Origin: Desulfotruncus arcticus DSM 17038
GTDB taxonomy: Bacteria; Bacillota; Desulfotomaculia; Desulfotomaculales; Desulfallaceae
DNA length: 64,000 bases
Direction: 5' to 3'
Assembly (NCBI RefSeq): GCF_900113335.1
Contig: NZ_FOOX01000002.1
Span: forward strand, 211,635 to 275,634
Part shown: positions 34,622 through 44,639 of the stretch, in pieces
Layout of the letters: every line of letters starts with the position of its first letter
How positions within the stretch are numbered: the stretch's first letter is position 1
Translations under genes and position numbers: made by a program
The notes under the pieces: generated by a model
The model's database searches: none
Told to the model about the DNA's origin: nothing
Seen by the model: only the letters and a program-made list of their open reading frames with translations

Positions 34622-35359
34622 TCAAGGACATTTGGTCACCTGGTTTACGGTGATCCGGTAAGCGCCTTTTTCAACTGCCGCCTCTATTTGCCGGTATTGC
34701 CGGGGCGTGACGGCAAAGAAACGGACAAAATCACCGGCGCTTAAGAGCACGGGATTGGAACCGGATGGTTCGAACAGCCGCACCGGTGTGCGGCCGATAA
34801 CACGCCACCCGCCCGGGCTTGCCACCGGGTAAATACCGGTCTGGCTGCCGGCGATGCCCACCGAACCGGCGGGGATGCTGATACGGGGAGTTTCCAGACG
34901 CGGCGCGGCAATGCGCCGGTCCATTCCGCCCAGGTATGGAAAGCCGGGGGTGAATCCCAGCATGTAGATTAAATAATCAGCCTCGCTGTGCAGGCGGATG
35001 ATATCTTGTGCGGCAAGGCCGGTATAGTCGCAGATGAAGTCCAGGTCAGGGCCGAAATCACCGCCATAGGCCACTGGCAGATGATAAATAACGGGGTCGG
35101 GAAATTCACTGGTTGCCAGGCTGGATTCTATTTCCCGCAGCCTGGCGATGAGCAAAGCAGGTTCCCAGACCAGGGGGTTGTAAATTACCAGTAACGAACG
35201 GTAGGTGGGTATGTATTCCATAACGCCGGGCAAACCGGCTTTTTCCAGAGCCAGGGTAAAGCCCCGCACCTGATTGTTTATTGCCGGGGATATGGCGTTT
35301 CCGAATTCCACTACCAGCCCTTTATCTCCGGCGGGCAGATACCGGGCCTGTTTGTACAT
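34622..35359 (-). CDS. pxpB: 5-oxoprolinase subunit PxpB
   Basis: 245-aa cyclophilin-like (KipI-type) subunit. GDKGLVVEFGNAISP at the N-terminus and GFTPGFPYLGGMD, PAGSVGIAGSQTGIYP and SPGGWRVIGRTP in the C-terminal half are family landmarks. Lies 21 bases after pxpA and works with PxpC as the ATP-dependent part of the enzyme. Confidence 0.92.
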   Translation of the reverse strand: MYKQARYLPAGDKGLVVEFGNAISPAINNQVRGFTLALEKAGLPGVMEYIPTYRSLLVIYNPLVWEPALLIARLREIESSLATSEFPDPVIYHLPVAYGGDFGPDLDFICDYTGLAAQDIIRLHSEADYLIYMLGFTPGFPYLGGMDRRIAAPRLETPRISIPAGSVGIAGSQTGIYPVASPGGWRVIGRTPVRLFEPSGSNPVLLSAGDFVRFFAVTPRQYRQIEAAVEKGAYRITVNQVTKCP

Positions 35360-35380
35360 ATAAAACGCCTCCGTAAAAAC

Positions 35381-36163
35381 TTATCCGACCAGTTCAGCCA
35401 TGGGTACAACAGCGATACCTGCTTCAGATAAAGTCCGGCGCAGGTTGATGATGTGGTTTATTGCCCCGGGTGTATCACCGTGCACGCATATGGAGTCCGC
35501 CCGAACTGGAAAACTGGTGCCGTCGATGGCTTTAATCCGCCCGGTGGTGATGATTTCCACCATCCTGGCGGCGGCTGCGGCTGAATCTGTGATTACGCTG
35601 CCGGGTTCGCTCCGGCAGACCAGGGTGCCGTCGTTGTTATAGTTGCGGTCGGCAAACACTTCCCGGGCGTACCGCAGGCCCACTTCCCGGGCTGCTCTTT
35701 CCAATTCTGAACCGGCCAGCACCAGGAATACCAGATTTTTATCCAGGCTGTAAACAGCCTCTGCCAGGGCCCGGGCAATTTTTATGTCCCCGGCGGCGGT
35801 ATTATACAATGCTCCGTGGGGTTTTACATGCTGCAGCACCGTTCCCCTGGTGCGGGCAAACGCCTGCAGCGCGCCTACCTGGTAGATGACATAGTTTTTA
35901 ATCTCTTCCGGGGTGGCTTCCAATTTACGCCTGCCGAAACCAAGTAAATCGGGAAAACCAGGATGTGCCCCCGGAGCCACGCCGTGGGCCAGCGCCAGGT
36001 CTATTGTGCGGGCCATTACCCGTGGGTCACCGGCGTGAAATCCACAGGCTATGTTAGCTGATGATATATGTTTGATAGCTTCTTCATCCAGGCCGATTTT
36101 ATAAGCACCGAAGCTTTCTCCCATGTCACAGTTTAGATCAACCCTGTTGGCTATGATAATCAT
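35381..36163 (-). CDS. pxpA: 5-oxoprolinase subunit PxpA (LamB/YcsF)
   Basis: 260-aa metal-type hydrolase-fold subunit. [29 protein letters not shown] and GAHPGFPD are the defining motifs. First of pxpABC. Start ATG 36163 has AAGGGG very close before it, and family members usually begin at [10 protein letters not shown], so the true start could be a few codons later. A repeat copy and the end of the two-component operon lie upstream. No clear sigma-54 or sigma-A promoter was found there. Confidence 0.92.
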   Translation of the reverse strand: MIIIANRVDLNCDMGESFGAYKIGLDEEAIKHISSANIACGFHAGDPRVMARTIDLALAHGVAPGAHPGFPDLLGFGRRKLEATPEEIKNYVIYQVGALQAFARTRGTVLQHVKPHGALYNTAAGDIKIARALAEAVYSLDKNLVFLVLAGSELERAAREVGLRYAREVFADRNYNNDGTLVCRSEPGSVITDSAAAAARMVEIITTGRIKAIDGTSFPVRADSICVHGDTPGAINHIINLRRTLSEAGIAVVPMAELVG

Positions 36164-36217
36164 CCCCTTATCGGCTGCGTTTTTTATTCGTGAGTGCCAA
36201 TCTTTTTTATGAATTTT

Positions 36218-36305
36218 TTATCTCGTTAACCGCCGCTTAACTCGAAATAAGTGCGACTAAGGTTCAGGCGGGGTCAAAACCTCACCTGAACCAAGTCTTC
36301 TTTAT
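36218..36305. repeat. Double-hairpin interspersed repeat, copy 3
   Basis: First hairpin reduced to CGTTAACCGCCGCTTAACTCG; the second hairpin is kept with small changes. Lies in the 314-base gap between the response regulator and pxpA. Confidence 0.85.
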
Positions 36306-36412
36306 AAAAATTTAAACGGTGCAATTTCAATGCCTGAATTTCCGCACCGGGGCGTTTTGGCCGTTAAAGCTTGTCACGCCTGGCATACACTTTTAGTATA
36401 TGCACTGAAGAA

Positions 36413-36477
36413 AAAATAAAAAAGCGCTTTGGATGAGCGCTTTCGAACATTCCGGTGTGCTTTTTCGCACACCGGGA
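36413..36477 (-). terminator. Terminator of the symporter/two-component operon
   Basis: On the minus strand CCGGTGTGC/GCACACCGG directly after the stop codon, then AAAGCGCT/AGCGCTTT and TTTTTATTTTTT. Confidence 0.85.
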
Positions 36478-37926
36478 TTATTGGTTTTTAAAGTACTTTT
36501 CTATGCGCCGCTGCAGGGCAAAACGGCTAATACCCAGCATTTCCGCAGCCCTGGAAATATTCCAGCCTGTTGCCTGCAGCGCCTTTTCCAGGTAATTACG
36601 TTCAATGGATTGCAGTTTCTTTTCCAGGGAAAACCCGTCGTCAGCCAAACTTTTTGTCTCCGTCGGGCGGGTGGAAACGGTAGTTGTTTTAACCGGGCCG
36701 GCAGGCGTCTTAGGTAATGCATCAATAGTAATGCCCGGGTCCGGATAATCCAAGGCGCTGCGCAGTGAATCGGGCAGTTCTCCAGGGGATATCCATTTCA
36801 CGTCATTTAGTATCAATATTCTTTCGATGACGTTCTTCAGTTCGCGGACGTTTCCGGGCCAGGGATAGCTCTGCAGGATATTCTCGGTTTCAGTTGAAAA
36901 ACCGCTGAAACTCTTGTCCATCTGCTTGTTCAACTGACGCAGGAAATGGTAGGCGATTAGTACTACATCGTGTTCCCTGGCCCTCAGGGGCGGCATAATA
37001 ATAGGGAAGACATTCAGACGGTAATACAAATCTTTTCTGAAATGTCCCCGGGTTATTTGTGATTCCAGATCCTGGTTGGTAGCGGCAATTACGCGTACAT
37101 TAACATGAATATCCTCCAAGCCGCCGATCCTTTTAAACTTCTTTTCTTCCAGGAATCGCAGCAGCTTACTCTGCAGGTCGGAAGGGAGTTCACCAATTTC
37201 ATCCAGAAACAGGGTGCCCCCGTCGGCAATTTCCAACAAGCCTTTTTTGGTGCTGGAAGCCCCGGTAAAAGCGCTTTTTTCAAAGCCAAACAATTCGCTT
37301 TCCAACAAATCCCTGGGAATGGCGGCGCAGTTGATATCCAGAAAGGGCTTCTTCCGGCGTTTACTGTGATAATGTATCGCTTTGGCCGCCAATTCTTTGC
37401 CGGTGCCGGTTTCACCACAAACTAGTATGCTGGTGTTGTCATACCCGGCCACCACAGATATTTTTTTGATTACATCCTTAATAGCCGGGCTTTCCCCGAT
37501 AATATTTATATCGTTCACGCTGTTGTGCTGGTGGCAAAAAGGTTGTTCTCCCCGTACTTTTCTCCTATTGGCGAATGCTTTTTCCAGGCAGGCTTTGACC
37601 TCGTCCAGGTCGAAGGGCTTGTTCAGGTAATCAAAAGCACCTTCCTTGATGGCTTTGACGGTGCTTTTGGTATCCCCGTAAGCAGTCATTAAAACCACTA
37701 CGGTGTCCGGAAATCTGATTTTGATCTCTTTCAAGAGGTCGATCCCGTTTTTACCCGGCAGTCTGATATCCAGCAATACAAGATCGTAACCTTTCCGGGC
37801 CATGATCCCCAGACCGCTTTCGCCGTCGCCCGCGGCAGCAACCTGGTAGCCGGCGTCTTCCAGTCCGGCCCGCAGGGAGTTTCTAAAGGTGGTTTCATCG
37901 TCAATAATGATAATTTTCTCTTTCAT
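36478..37926 (-). CDS. NtrC-family response regulator
   Basis: 482-aa regulator: receiver domain (1-120; phosphoacceptor Asp about 54 in [13 protein letters not shown]), AAA+ domain (~145-380; [17 protein letters not shown]) and Fis-type HTH (~440-480; [22 protein letters not shown]). The sigma-54 contact loop reads SAFTGA in place of GAFTGA. Pairs with the kinase encoded 3 bases upstream. Targets may be the symporter, pxpABC or TRAP genes, but I found no convincing -24/-12 site in front of them. Confidence 0.92.
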   Translation of the reverse strand: MKEKIIIIDDETTFRNSLRAGLEDAGYQVAAAGDGESGLGIMARKGYDLVLLDIRLPGKNGIDLLKEIKIRFPDTVVVLMTAYGDTKSTVKAIKEGAFDYLNKPFDLDEVKACLEKAFANRRKVRGEQPFCHQHNSVNDINIIGESPAIKDVIKKISVVAGYDNTSILVCGETGTGKELAAKAIHYHSKRRKKPFLDINCAAIPRDLLESELFGFEKSAFTGASSTKKGLLEIADGGTLFLDEIGELPSDLQSKLLRFLEEKKFKRIGGLEDIHVNVRVIAATNQDLESQITRGHFRKDLYYRLNVFPIIMPPLRAREHDVVLIAYHFLRQLNKQMDKSFSGFSTETENILQSYPWPGNVRELKNVIERILILNDVKWISPGELPDSLRSALDYPDPGITIDALPKTPAGPVKTTTVSTRPTETKSLADDGFSLEKKLQSIERNYLEKALQATGWNISRAAEMLGISRFALQRRIEKYFKNQ

Positions 37927-37929
37927 CTT

Positions 37930-39693
37930 CTACCCCCTTGCCATTATCGGCAGTTGTATGGTAAAAGTTGTCCGCCCGGGTTTACTGCTCACTTCGATGG
38001 TACCCTCGTTTTCAGCAACCAGTTTTTGTACCACGGACAGGCCCATGCCGGTTCCCCCGGGGTCGGTACTGAAAAACGGGTTGAATATTTTGGGCAGGTC
38101 TTCAGGCGCTATCCCAATGCCTGTGTCACTAACCCTCACCTGGAGATTGTTCTCTGTGCCCAGGTATGGTTCGATTGTCAATTCCAGTGTTCCACCCCCG
38201 GGCATAAACTTTAAGGCATTTAAAAACAAATTTAGAAAAATTTGCTGCAAGTGGTCTTTATCCGCTTTAACCGGCGGCAGATTGGTGGGGGCGTGCATCA
38301 GGAATGTGATATCGTTATTATTAAACTGCTTATCCAGAAAGAACTTGGTGTGATATATAACTTCCTGAATATCCACGGCGGTAATGCGTGTCGGTGTGGT
38401 GCGGGCAAAACTCAAAAGGTCCGTTACCAGGTTGCCCAACCGGTTAATTTCGGCCTGAATTCCTTCCAGTAACGGTATGTTTTTGGGGTCACTGTTCATC
38501 CTGGTCACCAATACCTGGCAGCTGGTCTTCATTCCCGCCAGGGGGTTGCGAATTTCGTGGGCCAGGCCGGCGGCCAGTTCGCCAAGGGAAGTCAGGCGGT
38601 TTATTGTTTCTATCCGTTCCTCAATCCTGCGTTTTTGGGTTACGTCCTGAAAACTTACCACTACGCCCTTCTGGTCCATTTCATCGTCAAACAGCGCCGT
38701 GTTTACTTCAATATAACGCCTGGAACCCTGGTTGTCACGGATTTGGTTGATAACATGCAACGGTTTTCTCAACTCGATGGTCATAGTGGCCAGTTTGAGC
38801 ACCTCTTCAAGGATTGGGGAACCTGATCCGTCTTCGGTACCCAGGATATCCACGGCGGTGTTGTTCAGGGTCACGATATTGCCGTCATGGTCGGTGGTCA
38901 AAATGCCGGTGGTGGTGTTTTTAAGTATTTCTTTGTTTAACCGCTGAATTTTAAGCAGCTGTTGATTCTTTTCAAATAAACTCTGGCTCATATCCCGGAT
39001 GGAGTCGGCCAGGATGCCCACTTCGTCGGTTCTCCTGATCTCCAGGTCGGGTTTCAGGTTTCCCTTACCGATGTCACGGCAGACATTGGCCAGCGTGCGG
39101 ATGGGCCGCGAGAGGCTGTGGGCTATTAATATGGTCAGTTCCACGGCCAGAATCACCCCCACCAGGGCCACCAGGATGGTATATTTCTGGATTTCAAACA
39201 ACGGCGGCGCCAGGTAGTCCATTTGTACCGTCCGGAGCAGCACCAGGTTTTGCCCGGGGATGAGGCGGTATACCAGATATCGCTTGGTAAAATCCTTTCC
39301 TTCCAGGGGCAGTTCTCCTTTACCCTGCTCCCAGATATCCAGCATAACCGTTGGCAGGACGTTTTTTAACTCTTCATTGTCCAGTGACCCGTCTTTAGGC
39401 AAGCCGATCAGGTGGCCATCCTGGATAAAAAATCCGGGTACATTATTTTCAATCAGGAACTCCAGGGTTTTCGACCGTAAATCGCCGGCGGACAGGCCGT
39501 TATCGGTGCTCATCTGGTACAGGTTTTCCAGGGCGAATGCCGTGTTATCCAGCTCTTCGGCGGCCATGGATTTTCGGTTTGCCAGCAGGTGGTTGAAACT
39601 GCCCAGGTAAGATACCACCCCGACGGAAAGCACCGGTATTATAACCAGCAATAAAAAGGGCAGCATGATTCTTTTTTCAATACCCAACCGCAA
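37930..39693 (-). CDS. Membrane sensor histidine kinase
   Basis: 587-aa kinase. Helix at ~10-30, extracytoplasmic sensor (~30-170), helix at ~170-195, HAMP, a PAS domain (~260-360), HisKA with the phosphorylated His near residue 383 (GLAHEIRNPLAGMK) and an HATPase domain (DTGIGIAPEDLPKIF, GTGMGLSVVQ). Located between the Na+/solute symporter and its response regulator, so it probably senses the symporter substrate outside the cell (inference). Confidence 0.92.
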   Translation of the reverse strand: MRLGIEKRIMLPFLLLVIIPVLSVGVVSYLGSFNHLLANRKSMAAEELDNTAFALENLYQMSTDNGLSAGDLRSKTLEFLIENNVPGFFIQDGHLIGLPKDGSLDNEELKNVLPTVMLDIWEQGKGELPLEGKDFTKRYLVYRLIPGQNLVLLRTVQMDYLAPPLFEIQKYTILVALVGVILAVELTILIAHSLSRPIRTLANVCRDIGKGNLKPDLEIRRTDEVGILADSIRDMSQSLFEKNQQLLKIQRLNKEILKNTTTGILTTDHDGNIVTLNNTAVDILGTEDGSGSPILEEVLKLATMTIELRKPLHVINQIRDNQGSRRYIEVNTALFDDEMDQKGVVVSFQDVTQKRRIEERIETINRLTSLGELAAGLAHEIRNPLAGMKTSCQVLVTRMNSDPKNIPLLEGIQAEINRLGNLVTDLLSFARTTPTRITAVDIQEVIYHTKFFLDKQFNNNDITFLMHAPTNLPPVKADKDHLQQIFLNLFLNALKFMPGGGTLELTIEPYLGTENNLQVRVSDTGIGIAPEDLPKIFNPFFSTDPGGTGMGLSVVQKLVAENEGTIEVSSKPGRTTFTIQLPIMARG

Positions 39694-39749
39694 AAAAGCT
39701 TCACCCTTTCATCCGGGAACACTATATTTACTAAATTAGAAAACTAAAA

Positions 39750-41219
39750 CTAGTTGGACTTCGCATGTTTGGCGGTCAGTTTACTGACTGTGATAAACAG
39801 CAGCAATGAAACCAGTACACCGGGAAAGGCCGGGTGGATTAATGCACCGGGGGTGTCCACCAGGTAATGGTAATATATTTTAAGCCAGCCGACACTGATC
39901 AGGAGTCCTCCCAGAAAGGCGGCCAGCGCACCCTGCCTGGTGGCCCCTTTCCAGAAAAGACCGCCGTACAGGGGGAACAAGAATGTGGCCGCCACTATAC
40001 CCCAGATATTGCTGCCGAATACCAGCAGCCCCTGAGGCGGGTTGACCGCCAGCAGCAACGATACGGTGCCGCCTACAGCAATAACAATGCGGTTTAAGTT
40101 AAGAAATTTTTCTTCATTGATAACGGGGTTGAATAAGTTCTTGTAGATATCGTAGCTGAGGCCGCCGGCCATGATCAACAGCTGGGAGTTGGCCGTGGAA
40201 AGGGCGGCAGCGATAATGCTCATTAATATTAACCCACCCAGCTTGATACTGAGTATACTGTCGATCACGTAAGGGAACACCATGTCGATGGAATCCACCG
40301 GCGCGGTGGGCAGCAGCACCCGGGAGCCGATCCCGGCGAGAATGATGGCGATATAGATAAAACCAAGCAGCAGGACGGCGGTACCGATCATCAAGACTGC
40401 CGTGCGGGTATCCCGGGCGGACAGGATACGCATCGCATACTGGGGGTTGGCCGCCAGGCCCAGCCCCCAGCCGCAAAAGGCGGTAATCAGGAATATGGGT
40501 GGCTGTAAACCCAGGGCGGTGGGGTGTACTAGACTGCCCCGGGGTGTAAACTCCCCTCTGCCCGCCAGTATTTCGGTGTTTATTTGCGCCGCCGCCAGAT
40601 GCAGGTTGGTGATTCCACCTGCTTCTTGCACAATAAAATAGGCGGCCAGGATGGAACCGCAGAAAACAAGCAAAAAGTTGATAACATCGGTGCGGGTTAC
40701 CGAATGCAGGCCGCCAAAAGTGGTGTAGAGGATAAAAAGGTAAATGAAGAGGATGCTGAAAGTATAGGGTATATTCAGCATGGAGGTCATCACTATACCA
40801 AAACCTCGTATTTGGATGATGATATAAAAGATGTAGCCCAAGATAATCACCAGGCCGCCCATGGCCTGCAACAGTCTGCTGTCGTACCGCACCCGGAAAA
40901 ATTCGGGTATGGTAACCACATTATATTTTCTGAGCCGGACGCTCATCAATACGATAAAGGCGGCGCCGATAAACCAGCCAAAAATACTGTAAGGTATGGC
41001 GGCGTACCCATAAGCGTATAAGGAACCGGGCAGGCCCAGCATTGAAGCGGCGCTGAACCAGGTGGCCGCAAAGGTGCAGACAGAAACAAACAAGCCCAGG
41101 CTGCTTCCGGCCAGATAAAAGTCCCTGGTGCTTTTGACCCGGTCGAAACCATGCTTGCCAAACCACAAAATGATTACGGTGTATAAAATAAAAAACCCCA
41201 GATACAGGAGCTCAGTCAA
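39750..41219 (-). CDS. Sodium:solute symporter (SSS family)
   Basis: 489-aa transporter with about 13 helices. TFAATWFSAASMLGLPG and the GGLHSVTRTDVINFLLV segment (Na+-site region) are typical of SSS proteins for organic acids or amino acids. TTG start overlapping the 45-aa upstream gene by 8 bases. Followed by its two-component system. Substrate not predictable; the nearby pxp and TRAP genes suggest a carboxylate. Confidence 0.9.
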   Translation of the reverse strand: MTELLYLGFFILYTVIILWFGKHGFDRVKSTRDFYLAGSSLGLFVSVCTFAATWFSAASMLGLPGSLYAYGYAAIPYSIFGWFIGAAFIVLMSVRLRKYNVVTIPEFFRVRYDSRLLQAMGGLVIILGYIFYIIIQIRGFGIVMTSMLNIPYTFSILFIYLFILYTTFGGLHSVTRTDVINFLLVFCGSILAAYFIVQEAGGITNLHLAAAQINTEILAGRGEFTPRGSLVHPTALGLQPPIFLITAFCGWGLGLAANPQYAMRILSARDTRTAVLMIGTAVLLLGFIYIAIILAGIGSRVLLPTAPVDSIDMVFPYVIDSILSIKLGGLILMSIIAAALSTANSQLLIMAGGLSYDIYKNLFNPVINEEKFLNLNRIVIAVGGTVSLLLAVNPPQGLLVFGSNIWGIVAATFLFPLYGGLFWKGATRQGALAAFLGGLLISVGWLKIYYHYLVDTPGALIHPAFPGVLVSLLLFITVSKLTAKHAKSN

Positions 41220-41349
41220 TTTCCGTCTCCTGCCTTTTGCTGAGAATTATTTTAGCCAGCACCAGGGGTAGAAACCAGAAAGCCGCAAAAGGGAGAATTA
41301 TCATCACCCAGGTAACCGTTGGTAAACCAAAGAAATATGCTCCCGCCAT
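41212..41349 (-). CDS. Symporter small accessory protein (45 aa)
   Basis: MAGAYFFGLPTVTWVMII begins a 45-aa protein with one long hydrophobic helix and a charged KRQETEID tail. GGAGGG sits 6 bases before the ATG. It overlaps the symporter start by 8 bases, so both should be made in step. Small single-helix partners of SSS symporters are a known family; this size and position fit. Confidence 0.75.
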   Translation of the reverse strand: MAGAYFFGLPTVTWVMIILPFAAFWFLPLVLAKIILSKRQETEID

Positions 41350-41393
41350 TTAGGTCCCTCCAGCACCCGCAAAAATCGGCCATTTTTCGTCTA

Positions 41394-41422
41394 ATATTAA
41401 CTAGTTATTATCTTTTTGTCAA
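41394..41422 (-). promoter_or_regulatory. Sigma-A promoter of the symporter operon
   Basis: Minus strand: TTGACA (41417-41422), 17 bases, TAATAT (41394-41399). Confidence 0.85.
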
Positions 41423-41476
41423 TTAAACCCCGTTGAGCGGCTTAAATTGCAGCGCTCTTGGAGAAGTGTTGGTTAT

Positions 41477-41881
41477 TTATGCAAGATTTAATTGCCATGA
41501 GAGACCATATTTATCTTCAACCCAACCGTACTTTTTGCTGAATGGATAAGCTGCTAACGGCATTAAAACTGTGCCGTTTTGAGATAACTTCTCGAAGACT
41601 CGATTAATCTCGTCTTCAGTATCACATGTTACATATAATGATATTGCGGGGGTAAATGTAAATTCTTGCTCAACATTGCTATCTATACACATAAACACTT
41701 GTCCCTTGAGTGAGAATGTAGCATGTAACACGGTCCCCTCTTTGCCGGCTTCGTTTGCTCCATAACGATTTATACTAATTATTTCTGATTGGTCAAATAT
41801 AGAGGTGTAAAAATTCATTGCTTCCTCAGCCATTCCAGAAAACATTAAAAACGTAAAAATCTTTTGACTTGAATTCTCCAT
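41477..41881 (-). CDS. VOC-family protein (PhnB-like), second copy
   Basis: 134-aa glyoxalase-fold protein, same subgroup as 20336-20758 but not close in sequence (FLMFSGMAEEAMNFYTSIF near the start, KYGLSWQLNLA at the end). AAAGGAG precedes the ATG. The same long repeat lies immediately upstream as for the first VOC gene. Likely a dimeric small-molecule binding or isomerase-type protein; function not defined. Confidence 0.82.
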   Translation of the reverse strand: MENSSQKIFTFLMFSGMAEEAMNFYTSIFDQSEIISINRYGANEAGKEGTVLHATFSLKGQVFMCIDSNVEQEFTFTPAISLYVTCDTEDEINRVFEKLSQNGTVLMPLAAYPFSKKYGWVEDKYGLSWQLNLA

Positions 41882-41896
41882 TTAATTTTCTCCTTT

Positions 41897-42104
41897 TTTA
41901 ATTTTGAATGTAAGTACCGGTAAGTATACCACTCTTTTTAAAAATTAACCGGTATTGCGCCGGTTTTTTGATGCGGCTTTCTCGAGCCTGGTTGGCTTGC
42001 AAAAACATAGCCCTCGCCATTTCGGCAACCCCCATAAAATAATTTAGCGCCGGAGATTCGAAGCCCCCCAACGCTTTCCCTTGGAGAACATTTTCTTTGA
42101 AATG
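41897..42104 (-). repeat. VOC-associated repeat, copy B (continuous)
   Basis: Uninterrupted version of the repeat at 20838-21185 and 23221-23315. Toward the VOC gene it shows GGCTCGAGAAAGCC, then ACCGG/CCGGT with TAATTTTTAAAA, and ends 16 bases before the VOC ATG. A second ACCGGT nearby could pair with the terminator arm, as in a switch. No known riboswitch consensus fits. Confidence 0.6.
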
Positions 42105-42117
42105 TACCGATAAAAAA

Positions 42118-42172
42118 TTGACAGCTTAGAAAAAAGTTATATAATTATAACAATATGTTATATATTTATAAC
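42118..42172 (+). promoter_or_regulatory. Promoter with two palindromes before DUF3796/XRE
   Basis: TTGACA (42118-42123), 16 bases, TATAAT (42140-42145). GTTATATAATTATAAC (42136-42151) covers the -10, and GTTATATATTTATAAC (42157-42172) lies just downstream, 21 bp apart. Likely sites for the XRE regulator. Confidence 0.85.
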
Positions 42173-42190
42173 AGGGAGGGGGGATTTAAT

Positions 42191-42517
42191 ATGAAAGAAA
42201 ATTTTCTTTGGTATTTAGGTTTTTTGGGTGCATTGGGTCTTTTAGGTTTGATTACAGACAATCCGGGTTTTTATGGTTTTTTCGGTTTCTTTGGTTTTTT
42301 TGCCTATAGAAAAATAATCTTCGATGAAAGATTTAAAGAAAACGTTAATAAGGCCGCTAAAAATGCATTTCTTTCAGCAATAATTTTTTATCCCCTAGTT
42401 ACCACTTATGCAGTTTTTACTTCCTCTTTTGCATCGGTTTATTCTTTTGCCTTTGCGATAAATTTTGCATTACAAATTATAATTTTTAGTTTTTCATTGT
42501 CTTATTATGAAAGATAA
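42191..42517 (+). CDS. DUF3796 membrane protein
   Basis: 108-aa protein: glycine/phenylalanine-rich N-terminal helices ([28 protein letters not shown]), an internal DERF...N charged stretch and a C-terminal helix pair. This matches DUF3796, small membrane proteins nearly always paired with a short XRE regulator. ATG 42191 chosen after GGGAGGGGGG; the earlier in-frame ATG overlaps the operator. Role unknown. Confidence 0.78.
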   Translation: MKENFLWYLGFLGALGLLGLITDNPGFYGFFGFFGFFAYRKIIFDERFKENVNKAAKNAFLSAIIFYPLVTTYAVFTSSFASVYSFAFAINFALQIIIFSFSLSYYER

Positions 42518-42531
42518 AGGAATGGTATAAT

Positions 42532-42741
42532 TTGGCTTTATATACACGAATCAAAGAGTTTAGGGCTAAATTTAACATGACACAAGATGAACTGGCAAAT
42601 ATTGTTGGAGTAAGAAGAGAAACTATAATCCATCTTGAAAAAGGAAAGTATAATCCTTCCCTTGAATTAGCCTATGATATTGCAAAAGCATTAAATGCAT
42701 CGATAGACGAGCTTTTTTCTTATGATGATAGCCATAAATGA
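42532..42741 (+). CDS. Short XRE-family regulator
   Basis: 69-aa single-domain HTH_3 protein ([21 protein letters not shown] then [21 protein letters not shown]). TTG start with AAGGAATGG upstream, 14 bases after DUF3796. Probably autoregulates through the two GTTATA...TATAAC palindromes. Confidence 0.88.
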   Translation: MALYTRIKEFRAKFNMTQDELANIVGVRRETIIHLEKGKYNPSLELAYDIAKALNASIDELFSYDDSHK

Positions 42742-42961
42742 TTATTTAATACGCAGCATAGACATATTGCGAAGTATTGCTTATTTACTTAAAATAATAA
42801 GCTATAGGGGTAAATCTAATACCATTTACAGTAATTAAAAAATACATCGAGTCCCAGGGTGAGAAAAAATGATCATCGTTCATCGGTTCCACATTGAGCC
42901 AGCCAAAGTGCAGGAGCAGAAGTTGTTTCTTAACCTTTGTCCCTGGCGGTCGATGAACCAG

Positions 42962-43003
42962 GAAGCTCCCGCCTCTTAGCGAAGCGTAGGCGGGAGAGGC
43001 TTC
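42962..43003. repeat. Hairpin related to the CCCGCCT repeat
   Basis: GAAGC-TCCCGCCT / AGGCGGGA...GCTTC arms with a CTTAGCGAAGCGT loop; the stem core matches the first hairpin of the double-hairpin repeat. Upstream, 42870-42978 holds a 36-codon frame (MIIVHRFHIEPAKVQEQKLF) that may be a scrap; the rest of 42742-43067 shows nothing. Confidence 0.5.
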
Positions 43004-43067
43004 ACTTGTGAAACTATTATAAATATGAAGACCGTTATTCTAAGGCAAATCCAGTGAGGTTGTAGGG

Positions 43068-43982
43068 TTGTACAGACAATTAACCGAGAAAAAACAAGGT
43101 TATAAAACAGCTAAAAATAGGCAATTGCCAGTTATTAAAGCCATAATAATATTTATTCTGCTTGCAGTTATAACATCCGTATCCATCTGCTGGGCCGTTA
43201 CTCACCCGCCCCGCCATCAGATTGCCAGAACCCCTGCTTCTAAAGGACTTATTTATCATGATGTTACATTCCCCAGCCGGGTGGATAACCTTGAAATAAA
43301 AGGCTGGCTGATTCCCTCCCCCAAGAGTGACCGCACAGTTATTATTGCTCACGGTTACCGCAATAACCGTTTACAAGACGACGTGCCGGCATTATCTTTA
43401 GCCGGGGGATTAGTTCAGGCCGGTTATAACGTATTAATGTTTGACTTTCGTAATTGCGGTGAATCACCCGGCGACATTACTTCCTGGGGCCTCTACGAAG
43501 TACGGGATTTGCTGGGAGCCATAGATTTTATACGCAAGCAAAAAGATATTTCTCACCGGATAGCTCTGTTCGGTTTTTCCATGGGAGCAAGCACATCTAT
43601 ACTGGCAGGGGCACGGGAGCCGGCAGTGGATGCGGTTATTGCCGACAGTCCTTTTGCCGATCTTAAAAAACACCTGAGCAACAAAACCTATCCGCTTGGT
43701 TTTGTATTGCTGCCGGAATTTTCATTGATAACAGGGTTGGACCCGGGAAAAGTCAGCCCAATTAATGCATTGCCACTGTTGTCCCCCAAGCCGCTGATGC
43801 TGATACATGGGGATGCTGACAGGATTGTACCGGTATCCAACAGCAGGGAACTCTCACGCGCTTACGGGGATAACGCCATACTTTGGATAGTGCCGGGGGC
43901 CGGCCATTTAAAAGCATATGAAAAGGCAGGACCTGCATATTTAGCAAAAGTAATTAATTTTCTTAACGCATCTCTTAAATAG
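43068..43982 (+). CDS. Membrane-anchored alpha/beta hydrolase (YqkD-like)
   Basis: 304-aa protein with an N-terminal helix (~25-45) and an extracytoplasmic serine-hydrolase domain. HG oxyanion region in IIAHGYRNN, nucleophile in GFSMGAS, acid in IHGDADRIVP and catalytic His in GAGHLKAYEKAG complete the triad. TTG start with GAGGT upstream. Stands alone. Esterase-like; substrate unknown. Confidence 0.83.
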   Translation: MYRQLTEKKQGYKTAKNRQLPVIKAIIIFILLAVITSVSICWAVTHPPRHQIARTPASKGLIYHDVTFPSRVDNLEIKGWLIPSPKSDRTVIIAHGYRNNRLQDDVPALSLAGGLVQAGYNVLMFDFRNCGESPGDITSWGLYEVRDLLGAIDFIRKQKDISHRIALFGFSMGASTSILAGAREPAVDAVIADSPFADLKKHLSNKTYPLGFVLLPEFSLITGLDPGKVSPINALPLLSPKPLMLIHGDADRIVPVSNSRELSRAYGDNAILWIVPGAGHLKAYEKAGPAYLAKVINFLNASLK

Positions 43983-44183
43983 TCTGCCGCCCCCTGACTC
44001 ACAAATGTTGGGAATTGAATGAATATCGTTATTTTGATAAAACTTACAAATATTAAACTCGGTGGGCTTTGTATGCCATCTTTTCGACTGAGTTCGGATT
44101 TAAGAAATAAATACAGTAAGATTTCTGAGTTCTGCCATAAATATTAATGGTTACTTTGTTTTGACTTTGATGGGGGGGTAATA

Positions 44184-44627
44184 ATGAATTCCGCTCGAAT
44201 TCTTATTATTGAAGATGATGTTGAAATAAACCAACTGGTAGCGAAATACTTGAATAAAGAGGGATTCGATGCAGATTCCGTTTACGGGAAGAGAAGCACT
44301 CTCGTATATTTCCAATCAGGAATACCAACTCATCATTTTAGACTTGATGTTGCCTAAAGTTGACGGGCAGGAAGTTTTGCGCAAGATCCGCGAAAAGAAA
44401 ACCATCCCGGTGATTATCCTGTCCGCTAAGGATAGAGAAATGGATAAAATACTGGGTTTAGGGCTTGGCGCGGATGATTATATGACCAAGCCGTTTACGA
44501 TCGGAGAGTTGATCGCAAGGGTCAAAGCCCAGCTTCGCCGTTACATGAATTTCAGTCCGGACGCCACTGGGGCCGAACCCAAGGTTTTGAAGTACGGAGA
44601 TCTGGAGCTTGATCTGGGGACACAATA
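44184..44627 (+). pseudogene. Broken OmpR-family response regulator
   Basis: ATG 44184 after GGGGGG starts SARILIIEDDVEINQLVAKY; near 44280 the frame shifts by one base and continues REALSYISNQEYQLIILDLM (phosphoacceptor Asp) to DDYMTKPFTIGELIARVKAQ. The DNA-binding domain stops after LKYGDLELDLGTQ, where foreign sequence begins. One frameshift plus truncation, no kinase gene nearby: inactive. Confidence 0.8.
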
Positions 44628-44639
44628 CATCTGTTATAA

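Noticed and set aside
36164..36240. TTGGCAC-like sequence upstream of pxpA as a sigma-54 promoter
   Set aside because: No GC dinucleotide occurs 10 bases after the GG on the minus strand.
42870..42978. 36-codon frame with a CPW motif
   Set aside because: No ribosome site and no second cysteine cluster; not supportable as a ferredoxin.
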